This document shows, piece by piece, positions 8,643 to 16,241 of a DNA stretch of 40,741 nt. The notes beneath the pieces were generated by a model. It saw nothing but the letters and a program-made list of their open reading frames with translations, searched no databases and was not told where the DNA came from. Each line of letters opens with the position of its first letter. Position 1 is the stretch's first letter. The stretch comes from Bacillota bacterium (lineage in GTDB: Bacteria > Bacillota > Clostridia > TANB77 > CAG-465). Made by a program: the position numbers and the translations under genes. Location of the stretch: the NCBI GenBank assembly GCA_023460515.1, contig JAEWPS010000010.1, forward strand, positions 1 through 40,741, in the 5' to 3' direction.

Positions 8643-8843
8643 ATGAGTGTAAAAAGGTTATATAAATCAAGAAAAGATAAGATGATATTTGGAGTATGTG
8701 GGGGAATAGCCGATTATATACATATGGATCCAAGTTTAGTGCGCTTACTTTGGATATTATTTGGATGTATATTTGGTTCAGGTATAATAACATATATTAT
8801 AGTTGCACTAATTTTACCATATGAAAGAACATCTGAACATTAA
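8643..8843 (+). CDS. PspC-domain membrane protein (first copy)
   Basis: The 66-residue protein starts at ATG 8643 with AAAGGAAG about 7 nt upstream. A TTG at 8625 would lie within the leader and is rejected. The sequence is almost entirely a PspC domain: KRLYKSRKDKMIFGVCGGIADYI, DPSLVRLLWILF, then a hydrophobic helix ending in ALILPYE. PspC-domain proteins sit in the cytoplasmic membrane and take part in envelope-stress responses. A second copy lies at 10691, so the PadR-DUF1700-DUF4097 operon is bracketed by two paralogues. The codon for Arg32 is CGC, showing that some CGN codons are used in native genes here. A terminator follows. Confidence 0.9.
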   Translation: MSVKRLYKSRKDKMIFGVCGGIADYIHMDPSLVRLLWILFGCIFGSGIITYIIVALILPYERTSEH

Positions 8844-8875
8844 GAATATAAATATGAAAAATAATAATTAAACAT

Positions 8876-8923
8876 AAAATAACATATAATTTGGTTAAAA
8901 ACACTAAAATATGTTATTTTTTT
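8876..8923 (+). terminator. Intrinsic terminator after the first PspC gene
   Basis: A 12-bp stem (8876-8887 with 8909-8920) is followed by T residues. Confidence 0.85.
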
Positions 8924-8933
8924 CATTTTAATA

Positions 8934-8967
8934 TTGACATATAATATTATACGTGATATAATATTAT
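8934..8967 (+). promoter_or_regulatory. PadR operon promoter with twin palindromic operator sites
   Basis: -35 TTGACA (8934-8939), 17-bp spacer, extended -10 TGaTATAAT (TATAAT at 8957-8962). The 10-bp palindrome ATAATATTAT occurs twice, at 8941-8950 in the spacer and at 8958-8967 over the -10, within a 12-bp direct repeat (8939-8950 and 8956-8967) spaced 17 bp apart. Because a PadR regulator gene follows directly, these are good candidates for its own operator. Confidence 0.75.
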
Positions 8968-8990
8968 AAATTTAAAAAGGAGGTAATAAA

Positions 8991-9311
8991 ATGTTTTTTA
9001 ATGTAAGCGGTTTGCTCTTAGATGCATTGGTTCTATCTGTTGTTAATAGAAATGATACATATGGATATGAAATAACTCAAAGTATAAGAAAAGCAGTAGA
9101 AGTTTCAGAATCTACTTTATACCCTGTGCTTAGACGATTGCAAAAAGAAATGTGTTTAGAAACTTATGATATGGAATATCAAGGCAGAAATAGAAGATAT
9201 TATAAAATAACAAGTAAAGGAAAAAGTCAATTATCTCTTTATCTAGAAGAGTGGAAGATATATAAAAAGAATATTGATAATGTGTTTTCAGGGGGTATTA
9301 AGGATGAATAA
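8991..9311 (+). CDS. PadR-family transcriptional regulator
   Basis: The 106-residue protein starts at ATG 8991 after AAGGAGG. It is a compact PadR winged helix: LDALVLSVVNRNDTYGYEITQSIRK near residues 8-32, the recognition region SESTLYPVLRRLQKEMCLE, and the wing GRNRRYYKITSKGKSQL. A short C-terminal helix would serve for dimerisation. PadR proteins of this size usually repress their own operon and the adjacent membrane proteins. The operon arrangement PadR, DUF1700, DUF4097, PspC recurs in Bacillota. The stop overlaps the DUF1700 start by 8 nt. The twin palindromes in its promoter suggest autorepression. The ligand or signal is unknown. Confidence 0.93.
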   Translation: MFFNVSGLLLDALVLSVVNRNDTYGYEITQSIRKAVEVSESTLYPVLRRLQKEMCLETYDMEYQGRNRRYYKITSKGKSQLSLYLEEWKIYKKNIDNVFSGGIKDE

Positions 9312-9912
9312 AGAAAGTTTTTTGTCTCAGCTTAAACAAAAATTAACAGCTCTTTCATCAGAAGAAAGAGAAGCAGCACTTACGTATTATGAAGAGTATT
9401 TTAATGATGCTGGAATTGAAAATGAACAATCTGTAATAAATGAATTAGGTTCAGTTGAGAAGGTTGCAAATGGTATATTAAGAGAAAATAATTATCCAGT
9501 GATTGATAATAATAACACAGATAATAAAAGTAGCGTTGCTCCTTCAGATAGTAAAGTTAGTAGTAATATTAATTATGGAACAATCGCAATTTTGATAATA
9601 TTTTATATAATATTATCACCAGTAATAATACCTTTCTTCTTTGCTATATTTGGTGTATTATTAGGCTTTTCAATAGCCGGAATTGGTATATTAATTAGTG
9701 GTTTTGCTGTAAGTATAACTGGAATAATATCAATGTTTTTAAGTCCAATAAATGGTTTACTTGTACTTGGTGTTGGTTTTATATTACTTGCACTTGGAAT
9801 TTTAATATCTACTTTTATGATAAATCTTTGTGCAGTAGGCATACCATCTTTAGTTAGAGGTATTGTGAAGATATTTAAGTATCCATTTCAAAAAGGGGGT
9901 ATTAATTTATGA
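9304..9912 (+). CDS. DUF1700 family membrane protein
   Basis: The 202-residue protein starts at ATG 9304, overlapping the end of the PadR gene, with a G-rich ribosome-binding site at 9290-9294. The N-terminus has the family's signature helix region, MNKESFLSQLKQKLTALSSEEREAALTYYEEYFND, with a GSVEKVANGILRE turn. This is the HAAS-like cytoplasmic domain (about residues 1-65). Three or four hydrophobic helices rich in Gly and Ile follow. DUF1700 proteins are regularly encoded beside PadR regulators and DUF4097 proteins and may pass a membrane signal to PadR; this is inference from context. The stop codon overlaps the next start (ATGA). Confidence 0.9.
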   Translation: MNKESFLSQLKQKLTALSSEEREAALTYYEEYFNDAGIENEQSVINELGSVEKVANGILRENNYPVIDNNNTDNKSSVAPSDSKVSSNINYGTIAILIIFYIILSPVIIPFFFAIFGVLLGFSIAGIGILISGFAVSITGIISMFLSPINGLLVLGVGFILLALGILISTFMINLCAVGIPSLVRGIVKIFKYPFQKGGINL

Positions 9913-10667
9913 GTTCATTTACAAAAAAAAGTATTAAAATGTCATTGATTATATTTACAATAGGTATAATAGTTACTATTATAGCCCTTTCAATGGGAGG
10001 TAAATTTATGAATTTATCTAGAAATGATGCAACAAATATACAACAAACTTATACTGGTGTTGAATCTCTAAATATAGAATTAGATGCATCAGATGTTGAA
10101 ATTAAGGTAGGAAATGAGTTTAAAATAGAAGCAAATAATGTTTCTAAGAATTCATTTAATAGTTATGTTCAAAATGGTAAATGGAATGTAGAAGAAAAAG
10201 TCACATCTAAATTCTTTAATTTTTATAATAATAATTCTAAAATAATTATATATGTTCCAGATTCTTTTAAAGTAAAAGAGCTAAAAATTGGTCTTGGGGC
10301 TGGAAGACTTATTGCAGATAAATTAATTGCAACTACTACAAATCTAAATGTAGGAGCTGGAGATTTAAAAATATATAATTTAAACACTGATGAAATAGAG
10401 ATTAAATGTGGCGTTGGAAATGTTGAAATAGGTGGAGTGGTTAGTAATAAAGCATTAATAAAATGTGGAATTGGAAATATTGCACTTGATTTGAAAGGCG
10501 ATGAAAAAGATTACAATTATGATTTAAGTTTAGGAATTGGGGAAGTAACATTAAATGGTAATGATTTTGCTGGAATAGGAAATAAATTTATAGATAATAC
10601 TTCTGAAAACAAAGATTTTAAAGTTGAATGTGGAATAGGAAAAGTTAGTATAAATATAAAAAAATAA
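9909..10667 (+). CDS. DUF4097 family membrane-anchored beta-repeat protein
   Basis: The start ATG overlaps the preceding stop by 4 nt. The 252-residue protein has one N-terminal transmembrane helix (about residues 12-30), then an extracytoplasmic domain that begins with VESLNIELDASDVEIKVG, the usual DUF4097 opening. Short beta repeats follow: LKIGLGAGRLIADKL, LNVGAGDLKIYNL, IKCGVGNVEIGG, IKCGIGNIALDL, LGIGEVTLNG and ECGIGKVSINI. The G-x-G-x-hydrophobic period fits a right-handed beta-helix or adhesin-like solenoid. DUF4097 proteins are associated with envelope-stress operons. The molecular role is not known. Confidence 0.9.
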   Translation: MSSFTKKSIKMSLIIFTIGIIVTIIALSMGGKFMNLSRNDATNIQQTYTGVESLNIELDASDVEIKVGNEFKIEANNVSKNSFNSYVQNGKWNVEEKVTSKFFNFYNNNSKIIIYVPDSFKVKELKIGLGAGRLIADKLIATTTNLNVGAGDLKIYNLNTDEIEIKCGVGNVEIGGVVSNKALIKCGIGNIALDLKGDEKDYNYDLSLGIGEVTLNGNDFAGIGNKFIDNTSENKDFKVECGIGKVSINIKK

Positions 10668-10690
10668 ATAAATGAAAGGGAGTGTAAAAA

Positions 10691-10888
10691 ATGGATGTAA
10701 AAAAATTATGTAGATCTAATAAAAATAAAATATTTTGTGGAGTATGTGGAGGAATCGCTGAATACTTAAACATAGATCCAAGTGTTGTACGTGTACTTTG
10801 GGTATTATTTGCTTGTTTAGGTGGATCTGGATTATTAGCATATTTAATTATAGCGGTTATTATGCCTGATTCTAGTAAAGTTATATAG
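10691..10888 (+). CDS. PspC-domain membrane protein (second copy)
   Basis: The 65-residue protein starts at ATG 10691 with AAAGGGAG about 8 nt upstream. Like the first copy it is a bare PspC domain: KKLCRSNKNKIFCGVCGGIAEYL, DPSVVRVLWVLFA, and a hydrophobic helix ending in IMPDSS. It differs enough from the protein at 8643 to be an older duplicate. It lies 23 nt after the DUF4097 gene and just before a terminator, so it is probably the last gene of the PadR operon. The first copy has its own transcript. Confidence 0.9.
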   Translation: MDVKKLCRSNKNKIFCGVCGGIAEYLNIDPSVVRVLWVLFACLGGSGLLAYLIIAVIMPDSSKVI

Positions 10889-10897
10889 AAAATTGAT

Positions 10898-10938
10898 GCA
10901 GTGAATTTATATCAATATATTTTCACTGTTTCTTTTTT
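10898..10938 (+). terminator. Intrinsic terminator of the PadR operon
   Basis: An 8-bp stem (10898-10905 with 10922-10929, one G-U pair) encloses a 16-nt loop and is followed by a T-rich stretch. Confidence 0.7.
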
Positions 10939-11030
10939 ATCATTTTTTTATAAAAGTTGACTTTATAATTAATATTTTTTGAAAATCAGCACAATATATT
11001 TATACACTAAATATATTTATTTAAAAATAC

Positions 11031-11059
11031 TTGTATTTAAATAATATGTATGATATAAT
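11031..11059 (+). promoter_or_regulatory. Promoter of secG-rnr
   Basis: -35 TTGTAT (11031-11036), 17-bp spacer, extended -10 TGaTATAAT (TATAAT at 11054-11059). Confidence 0.7.
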
Positions 11060-11089
11060 AATGTATATTTTGCTAAGGGGGAATTTAAG

Positions 11090-11326
11090 ATGGGATGGAT
11101 AGATTGGACTCTATCAATTTTAACATTATTAGTTGGTGTGATAGTAACTATAGTTGTTATGTTACAAACTTCAAAAACATCACAATCTGCTATAACAGGT
11201 ACAAATACTTTTTATGGATCAAATAAATCAAAAACTTTAGATGGTGTTCTATCTAAATGGACAATTGCTTTATCTTTCATATTCATAGTGCTTTGTACAT
11301 TAACAACAATTTCTATGATGAAATAA
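11090..11326 (+). CDS. secG: Preprotein translocase subunit SecG
   Basis: The 78-residue protein starts at ATG 11090 with a GGGGG ribosome-binding site. It has two transmembrane helices (about 8-26 and 57-75) joined by a polar loop with TSKTSQSAITGTNTFYG and a GVLSKWTIALSFIFI second helix, the standard SecG layout. SecG joins SecYE in the membrane and helps SecA push preproteins through the channel. It lies directly upstream of rnr, the order seen in many Bacillota (secG-rnr-smpB). Here smpB is not found after rnr. The rnr start follows its stop by 8 nt, so the two are translationally linked. Confidence 0.92.
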   Translation: MGWIDWTLSILTLLVGVIVTIVVMLQTSKTSQSAITGTNTFYGSNKSKTLDGVLSKWTIALSFIFIVLCTLTTISMMK

Positions 11327-11334
11327 GGTGTAAA

Positions 11335-13534
11335 ATGAATAATTATATAAAAAAGAGTAAAGAAAACAGCAGTAATAAAAGAAATACTCTTTGTGTAAAT
11401 GACAGATATATGGAGAGGAAGGATAAAATCACTTCCTTTTTTTTAAGCAAAGATTATAGGCCAATGACTAGAAATGAATTAGCTGGTGTTTTAAATATAA
11501 AAAGAGAAGATAGAAATATATTAGAGAACATATTAAATGAATTATGTGATTCACGGAAAGATTACTTTCGACAAAAGAAGAAGGTATGTTTTAGTGAGTT
11601 CTGATAATAGCTATAAATGTATCTTTGAATACAAGAACGATAGATTCGGTTTTGCAATTTGCGAGGATAAATCTGAGGAAGATATATATATACCAGATAC
11701 TGGGATGGGAACTGCTATGAATGGTGATGAAATAATAGTAGTTATCGACAATAGTAACAGATATGCTTCACATAGAAGAGTTGGTAGAATTGTATCAATA
11801 GTAAAAAGAAGAGTAACTAAAGTAGTTGGTAGTGTATATAAAGTAGATAACAAAATATTTGTAGAATCTATAGATAATAGAGTTCCAAGTATATATATAA
11901 ATAAAATTCTAGTAGAGGATAAAGATATAGTTGCAGATTCGATGGTTGAAGTAGATATTACTTCTTATCCAGATAGAAAAACTAGTTTTACAGGATCTAT
12001 TGTTAGGGTTATTTGTGACAAAGATGAAGTTAACGCTTATGTTAAATCGTTATATATTGCTTATGATTTAGATAAAAAAGAAACCTTTAATAAGGAAGTA
12101 ATGAAAGAAATAGAAAATGTTAGTGAAGAAGTAAAAAAAGAAGATTTGATTGGTAGAGTAGATAAGACAGCTGCTAATATATATACTATAGATTCTGAAG
12201 ATGCTAAGGATTTAGATGATGCTATATCTGTAAGTAAAAGAAAAGATGGAACATATGATCTATCTGTATTTATTGCTGATGTAAGTCATTATGTAAAAGA
12301 TGGAACTGCTTTAGATAAAGAGGCAGTTAGTAGAGCTACAAGTATATATGTTCCTGGTAGTGTTATACCAATGTTGCCTAAAAAGTTATCTAATGGAATA
12401 TGCAGTTTAAGTGAGGATAAGATTAGGCTTACCCTTAGTGTAGATATGCATATAGATAAAAATGGTAATGTTATTGATCATAATATATATAAAGCATATA
12501 TAAAATCTAAGAAAAAAATGACTTATGAAAAAGTATATAAATGCATAATGAAATCTGACGATAAAGTATTAGAAGAGTATAAGGATTTTATAGATGATAT
12601 AACTCTTATGCAAGAGATTGCAGGTGTACTTAATAAAAAAAGAATAGAATTAGGAAGTATAAATTTTGATATACCAGAGACTAAGGTTGAGTTAAATCAA
12701 GACGGAACTGTGAAAGATATACATCCATATGAAGTAAATATTTCTAATAAAATAATTGAAGAGTTTATGCTTATAACAAACATGGTAATAGCTGAGAAAT
12801 TTCTATTTCTATCTGCACCATTTATATATAGAATTCATGAGAAACCTGATGAAGAAAAACTACATGGTCTAAATGAAGTTCTAGTTAATTACGGTAAAAA
12901 AATAAAATCAGTAAAAAACGTATATCCAAAAGTTTTAGCTGATATATTATCTACTTTTGATAGTGAAGAAGAAAAAAGAGTTATAAGTACAATAACTTTA
13001 AGAACATTAAAACTTGCTAAATATAGTAGTGAATGTTTGGGACATTTTGGTCTTGCTTTTAAATATTATTGTCATTTTACTTCTCCTATTAGAAGATATC
13101 CAGATTTATTTATACATAGAGTAATATCTGACTATTTAGAAAATGGATATGTTTTATCAGAAAATAAAATATCTAAATATACAAGACAAAGTGTTGTATA
13201 TTCTGACATATCAACTGAAAAAGAAAAAGAGTCAACAAAAATCGAAAGAGATTTTGATGACTTATACATGGCAATGTTTATGAAAGATAAAATTGGTGAA
13301 GAATACGAGGCAATGATATCATCAGTAACTGCTTTTGGAATGTTTGTTAAATTAGAAAATACAGTTGAAGGTTTGGTTCATATTTCTAATATGAAAGGTT
13401 ACTATACATTTGATGATAAACATTATACATTAGTTGGTAATAATAACGTTAAGTATAAAATAGGTGATAAAGTTAAAGTTAGAGTTACAAAAGCGAATGT
13501 AAAGAGCAAACAGGTTGACTTTGAACTTATATAA
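11335..13534 (+). CDS. rnr: Ribonuclease R, interrupted by a +1 frameshift at CGG 11554
   Basis: The first frame (ATG 11335 to 11553, 73 codons) encodes the N-terminal winged helix, MTRNELAGVLNIKREDRNILENIL. It moves by +1 at C11554, after which GKITFDKRRRYVL continues from GGA 11555. The joined protein has about 732 residues, normal for RNase R. It contains cold-shock OB domains, the RNB catalytic segment with DSEDAKDLDDA (about residues 286-296), and a C-terminal S1 domain with GMFVKLENTVEGLVHISN. RNase R is a processive 3'-5' exonuclease that degrades structured and non-stop RNA with the trans-translation system. Without the shift a product of 89 residues ends at 11604. The long downstream frame is intact and well conserved. 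Confidence 0.9.
11551..11557 (+). other. Putative +1 frameshift site (TCA-CGG-A) in rnr
   Basis: The zero frame reads GAT-TCA-CGG-AAA. Skipping C11554 gives GAT-TCA-GGA-AAG (D-S-G-K), the expected family sequence. The skipped base and the following glycine codon mirror 5861-5867. A weak 5-bp hairpin (GAAAG with CTTTC) begins at the site. Confidence 0.65.
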
Positions 13535-13551
13535 AAAGTTGGGGGTATTTT

Positions 13552-14238
13552 ATGAAAATTAGAAAAGAGAGAGTGCATTCTACTAAAATTAAAAATATAT
13601 TAAAAAATTATTTTTCTTTTTATAATAAAAATCTGAAAAAGAAGCATATGATAGTTTATATAATATCTTTAATAATATTTGCATTTTTTATGGTAAATTT
13701 TATTAATAATTTAGATGAAGTTAACCAATTTTTATCTGAAGTTAATAATATAGGAAAAAATCCAAATATCTTTATGACAATTATAAAAGATAAAATACCT
13801 TTAGTAGTGTTATTAATATTTTCTGGAGTAACACCTTATGTTTATATACCTGTTATAGGTATTATTGGTTTTCCATATTTATTAACTATGAATATAATGA
13901 ATATGTCCACTTTAAATATGATTATAGCATGTATAGGGGGATTAGTTCAAATATTTGGTGTATCGTTAGCAGTTGCTGCTGGTATATATTATTGTACAAG
14001 CTCTACGAAAAGAATTAGATATAACCAATCAAACGCATTTGGATTAGATGATGTTAAAAAACAAATATATGAGGCAACAAAAAAAGAAGAAAAATTAAAT
14101 GAAATAAATGATAAAATGCAAGCTAAAAGAGAAAAAAGAGAAAAGTTGAATGTTAAAATAGAATATAAAGCTTTAATATTAACAGGTATTATATCGATAG
14201 TAATAGTATCAGTAGCAGCATTATTTACAGGAGTATAA
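13552..14238 (+). CDS. Polytopic membrane protein of unknown function
   Basis: The 228-residue protein starts at ATG 13552 with a GGGGG ribosome-binding site, 17 nt after rnr. I do not recognise the family. The N-terminus is very basic (many Lys and Arg in the first 32 residues). Helices follow at about 33-52, 82-100 and 101-150 (two segments, with IIGFPYLLTMNIMN), a charged coiled-coil-like stretch of alternating Lys and Glu (about 165-203), and a last helix ending in AALFTGV. The overall shape loosely recalls SpoIIM-like membrane proteins, but I see no firm motif. It lies between rnr and trmB and is probably cotranscribed with both. trmB starts 1 nt after its stop. Confidence 0.75.
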   Translation: MKIRKERVHSTKIKNILKNYFSFYNKNLKKKHMIVYIISLIIFAFFMVNFINNLDEVNQFLSEVNNIGKNPNIFMTIIKDKIPLVVLLIFSGVTPYVYIPVIGIIGFPYLLTMNIMNMSTLNMIIACIGGLVQIFGVSLAVAAGIYYCTSSTKRIRYNQSNAFGLDDVKKQIYEATKKEEKLNEINDKMQAKREKREKLNVKIEYKALILTGIISIVIVSVAALFTGV

Positions 14239-14239
14239 A

Positions 14240-14875
14240 ATGAGGACAAGAAATAATAAAAATGCAGATAATGAATTAAATGAATATAATAAATATATTG
14301 ATTCAAAAGATAAATTACAAGAAATACTAAAAGATCATAAAAATATTAATATAGAAATAGGTATGGGAAAAGGCGAGTATATATCTAAAATGGCACATTT
14401 GAATCCAGATAGGTTATATATAGGTGTTGAAATAAGTAGGTCAGTACTAGCTTTAGCAGCTAAAAAAATATCTAGATATGAATCACAGCATGATGTAAAA
14501 TTAAACAACTTATATATAATGTCATTTGATGCTATAACGATAAGTGAATTTTTTAATACAAATCAAATAGATATAATATATTTAAATTTTAGTGATCCAT
14601 GGCCTAAATTTAAACATAGAAAAAGAAGATTAACACATGAAAATTTCTTAAAAGAATACATTAAAGTTTTAAAAAAAGATGGATATATTAGAATAAAAAC
14701 GGATAATATAAAATTATTTGAATTCACTTTAGTATCAATGAATAATTTCGGATTTAAATTTGAAGAAGTTTATTTAGATCTTCATAAAACAAATATAGAT
14801 AATGTGTTAACAGAATATGAACAAAAATTTTGTGAAAAAGGACCAATATACATGTTAGTGTGTAAGCAAAAATAG
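14240..14875 (+). CDS. trmB: tRNA (guanine-N7-)-methyltransferase TrmB
   Basis: The 211-residue protein forms m7G46 in the variable loop of tRNAs, with S-adenosylmethionine as donor. The SAM-binding motif IEIGMGKGEYI lies near residues 35-45, followed by YIGVEI. The catalytic and tRNA-binding motif LNFSDPWPKFKHRKRRL lies near residues 115-131, and the C-terminus has TEYEQKF, the usual TrmB ending. The start ATG is 1 nt after the previous stop, so translation is probably coupled. Length and motifs are complete. A terminator follows, so this ends the secG-rnr operon. Confidence 0.95.
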   Translation: MRTRNNKNADNELNEYNKYIDSKDKLQEILKDHKNINIEIGMGKGEYISKMAHLNPDRLYIGVEISRSVLALAAKKISRYESQHDVKLNNLYIMSFDAITISEFFNTNQIDIIYLNFSDPWPKFKHRKRRLTHENFLKEYIKVLKKDGYIRIKTDNIKLFEFTLVSMNNFGFKFEEVYLDLHKTNIDNVLTEYEQKFCEKGPIYMLVCKQK

Positions 14876-14889
14876 AAATTATAATAAGC

Positions 14890-14926
14890 AAAAACAAGGA
14901 TAGAAGAATATTATCCTTGTTTTTTA
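14890..14926 (+). terminator. Intrinsic terminator after trmB
   Basis: A 13-bp stem (14890-14902 with 14912-14924) with a 9-nt loop runs into T residues. Confidence 0.9.
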
Positions 14927-14983
14927 TTTGTGACTAATATTTTATAAAAGCTATATTAAAGGTATAAATATATAAAAAATACG

Positions 14984-15011
14984 TTGACAAAATTTCACAT
15001 AAGTGTATAAT
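14984..15011 (+). promoter_or_regulatory. Promoter of the gene at 15083
   Basis: -35 TTGACA (14984-14989), 16-bp spacer, -10 TATAAT (15006-15011). A near-identical block drives the gene at 16242. Confidence 0.85.
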
Positions 15012-15082
15012 AAATAATATAATACTGCAAAAATATACAATATTACATATCTGTTGAAGTATATTTAGAATGGGGATATAAA

Positions 15083-16072
15083 ATGGAAAGTAAAAAAACA
15101 AAATTGCAAAAAAGAATAAGAAAATATAATATATCTCTAATAACAATAGCCATAATGATAATTATTATAGGATTATGTATAGTGAAAGCATATGAAAAGA
15201 GTAAACAACAATTACCTGAACCTATAAATATGGTTGATGTAAATAAAGCCGATGAATATGCAAGCATAGATGTGAGTTTATTAACAGAACCATTTGCAGA
15301 AAAGGATGAACAAAAGTGTAGTTTTGCAGTAGATAAAAATAATTATGTGTACGTAGTAGTACTAAGTGAAAGCGATACAGAAAGATTAAAAGAAGTAAAA
15401 AATTATACATACACTGAAGATGAAACTGTAAAAATCCCAGAGATTGTGAATATAAAAGGAATGACTCAGCAAATACCTTCAGATTTAAAGAAATTAATAA
15501 TCGAATCATATAATGAACTTTATGAGGAAAATTTAATAAATGAAGAAAATTTTGAAGAATATCTTGGAAATGTATTTCTAGATACAAGATTATCACCGGT
15601 AAACTATTCATTAGAGCTAATTATTGGTATTTTAAGTGCGATAGTTGTTATAGCATACATTAGAACGATGATAATAACAAAATCAACTTTAAAAAAGTAT
15701 ACTTTAAGTGGAAGTTTAGATTATATATACGATCAATTAGATGAAATAGATACATTAGAATATAATAAAGGTAAAACCTTTTTAACTAGAGAGTATATTT
15801 TAGATACTTCTGATGGATTAGTTATTATAAAATACGATGAGATAAAGTGGGTATATCCATACAGTATAGTACAATATGGTATAACGACATCAAAAACTAT
15901 AGTTATTGTTAAAAATGATAAAAGAAGAGTTCAAATTGCAGGTATAGTTGGATTTGGAAAAAAAGAGAAAATGGAAATGTACAATGAATTATATTATGAA
16001 ATCTGTAAAAAATCGCCAAATGCCTTAAAAGGATATACAGAAGAAAATAAAAAGATATCAAAAAATATGTAA
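15083..16072 (+). CDS. Membrane protein of unknown function with two transmembrane helices
   Basis: The 329-residue protein starts at ATG 15083 with GGGG upstream. I do not recognise the family. A basic N-terminus is followed by a helix at about 17-37. An acidic extracytoplasmic domain of about 140 residues comes next, with YVYVVVLSESDTERLKEVKNY. A second helix at about 176-195 has LELIIGILSAIVVIAYI. The cytoplasmic C-terminal domain of about 130 residues contains EYILDTSDGLVIIKYDEIKWVYPY and TIVIVKNDKRRVQIAG. That last part resembles a PH-like beta fold, which is inference. The gene has its own promoter and terminator, and its promoter is shared in sequence with the next surface-protein gene, suggesting common control. 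Confidence 0.75.
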   Translation: MESKKTKLQKRIRKYNISLITIAIMIIIIGLCIVKAYEKSKQQLPEPINMVDVNKADEYASIDVSLLTEPFAEKDEQKCSFAVDKNNYVYVVVLSESDTERLKEVKNYTYTEDETVKIPEIVNIKGMTQQIPSDLKKLIIESYNELYEENLINEENFEEYLGNVFLDTRLSPVNYSLELIIGILSAIVVIAYIRTMIITKSTLKKYTLSGSLDYIYDQLDEIDTLEYNKGKTFLTREYILDTSDGLVIIKYDEIKWVYPYSIVQYGITTSKTIVIVKNDKRRVQIAGIVGFGKKEKMEMYNELYYEICKKSPNALKGYTEENKKISKNM

Positions 16073-16077
16073 ATAAC

Positions 16078-16114
16078 AAAGGCAAGAATAATTATTTTTT
16101 CTTGCCTTTATTTT
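16078..16114 (+). terminator. Intrinsic terminator after the gene at 15083
   Basis: An 11-bp stem (16078-16088 with 16099-16109) is followed by a T-rich stretch. Confidence 0.85.
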
Positions 16115-16145
16115 AGAAAACTAATATAAATAACTTTGGAATATA

Positions 16146-16173
16146 TTGACAAAATTATACATAAGTGTATAAT
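16146..16173 (+). promoter_or_regulatory. Promoter of the pilin-like glycosidase-fold gene
   Basis: -35 TTGACA (16146-16151), 16-bp spacer, -10 TATAAT (16168-16173). The block from -35 to about ten bases past the -10 matches 14984-15022 except for two spacer bases. Confidence 0.85.
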
Positions 16174-16241
16174 AAATAATATAAAAAATATTTAATAATG
16201 TGTTTAATTCAATATTTTTGTTCAAATGTGAGGGGAATTTT

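Noticed and set aside
5864..11554. Plain sequencing or assembly error as the explanation for both frameshifts
   Set aside because: Not excluded, but not preferred: indel errors favour homopolymers, while both extra bases are single C residues between A and GG, both create the same otherwise unused codon, and both keep perfect homology on each side.
11335..14875. smpB and tmRNA expected beside rnr
   Set aside because: The genes after rnr are an unknown membrane protein and trmB. No SmpB motif or tmRNA-like sequence is visible in the window.
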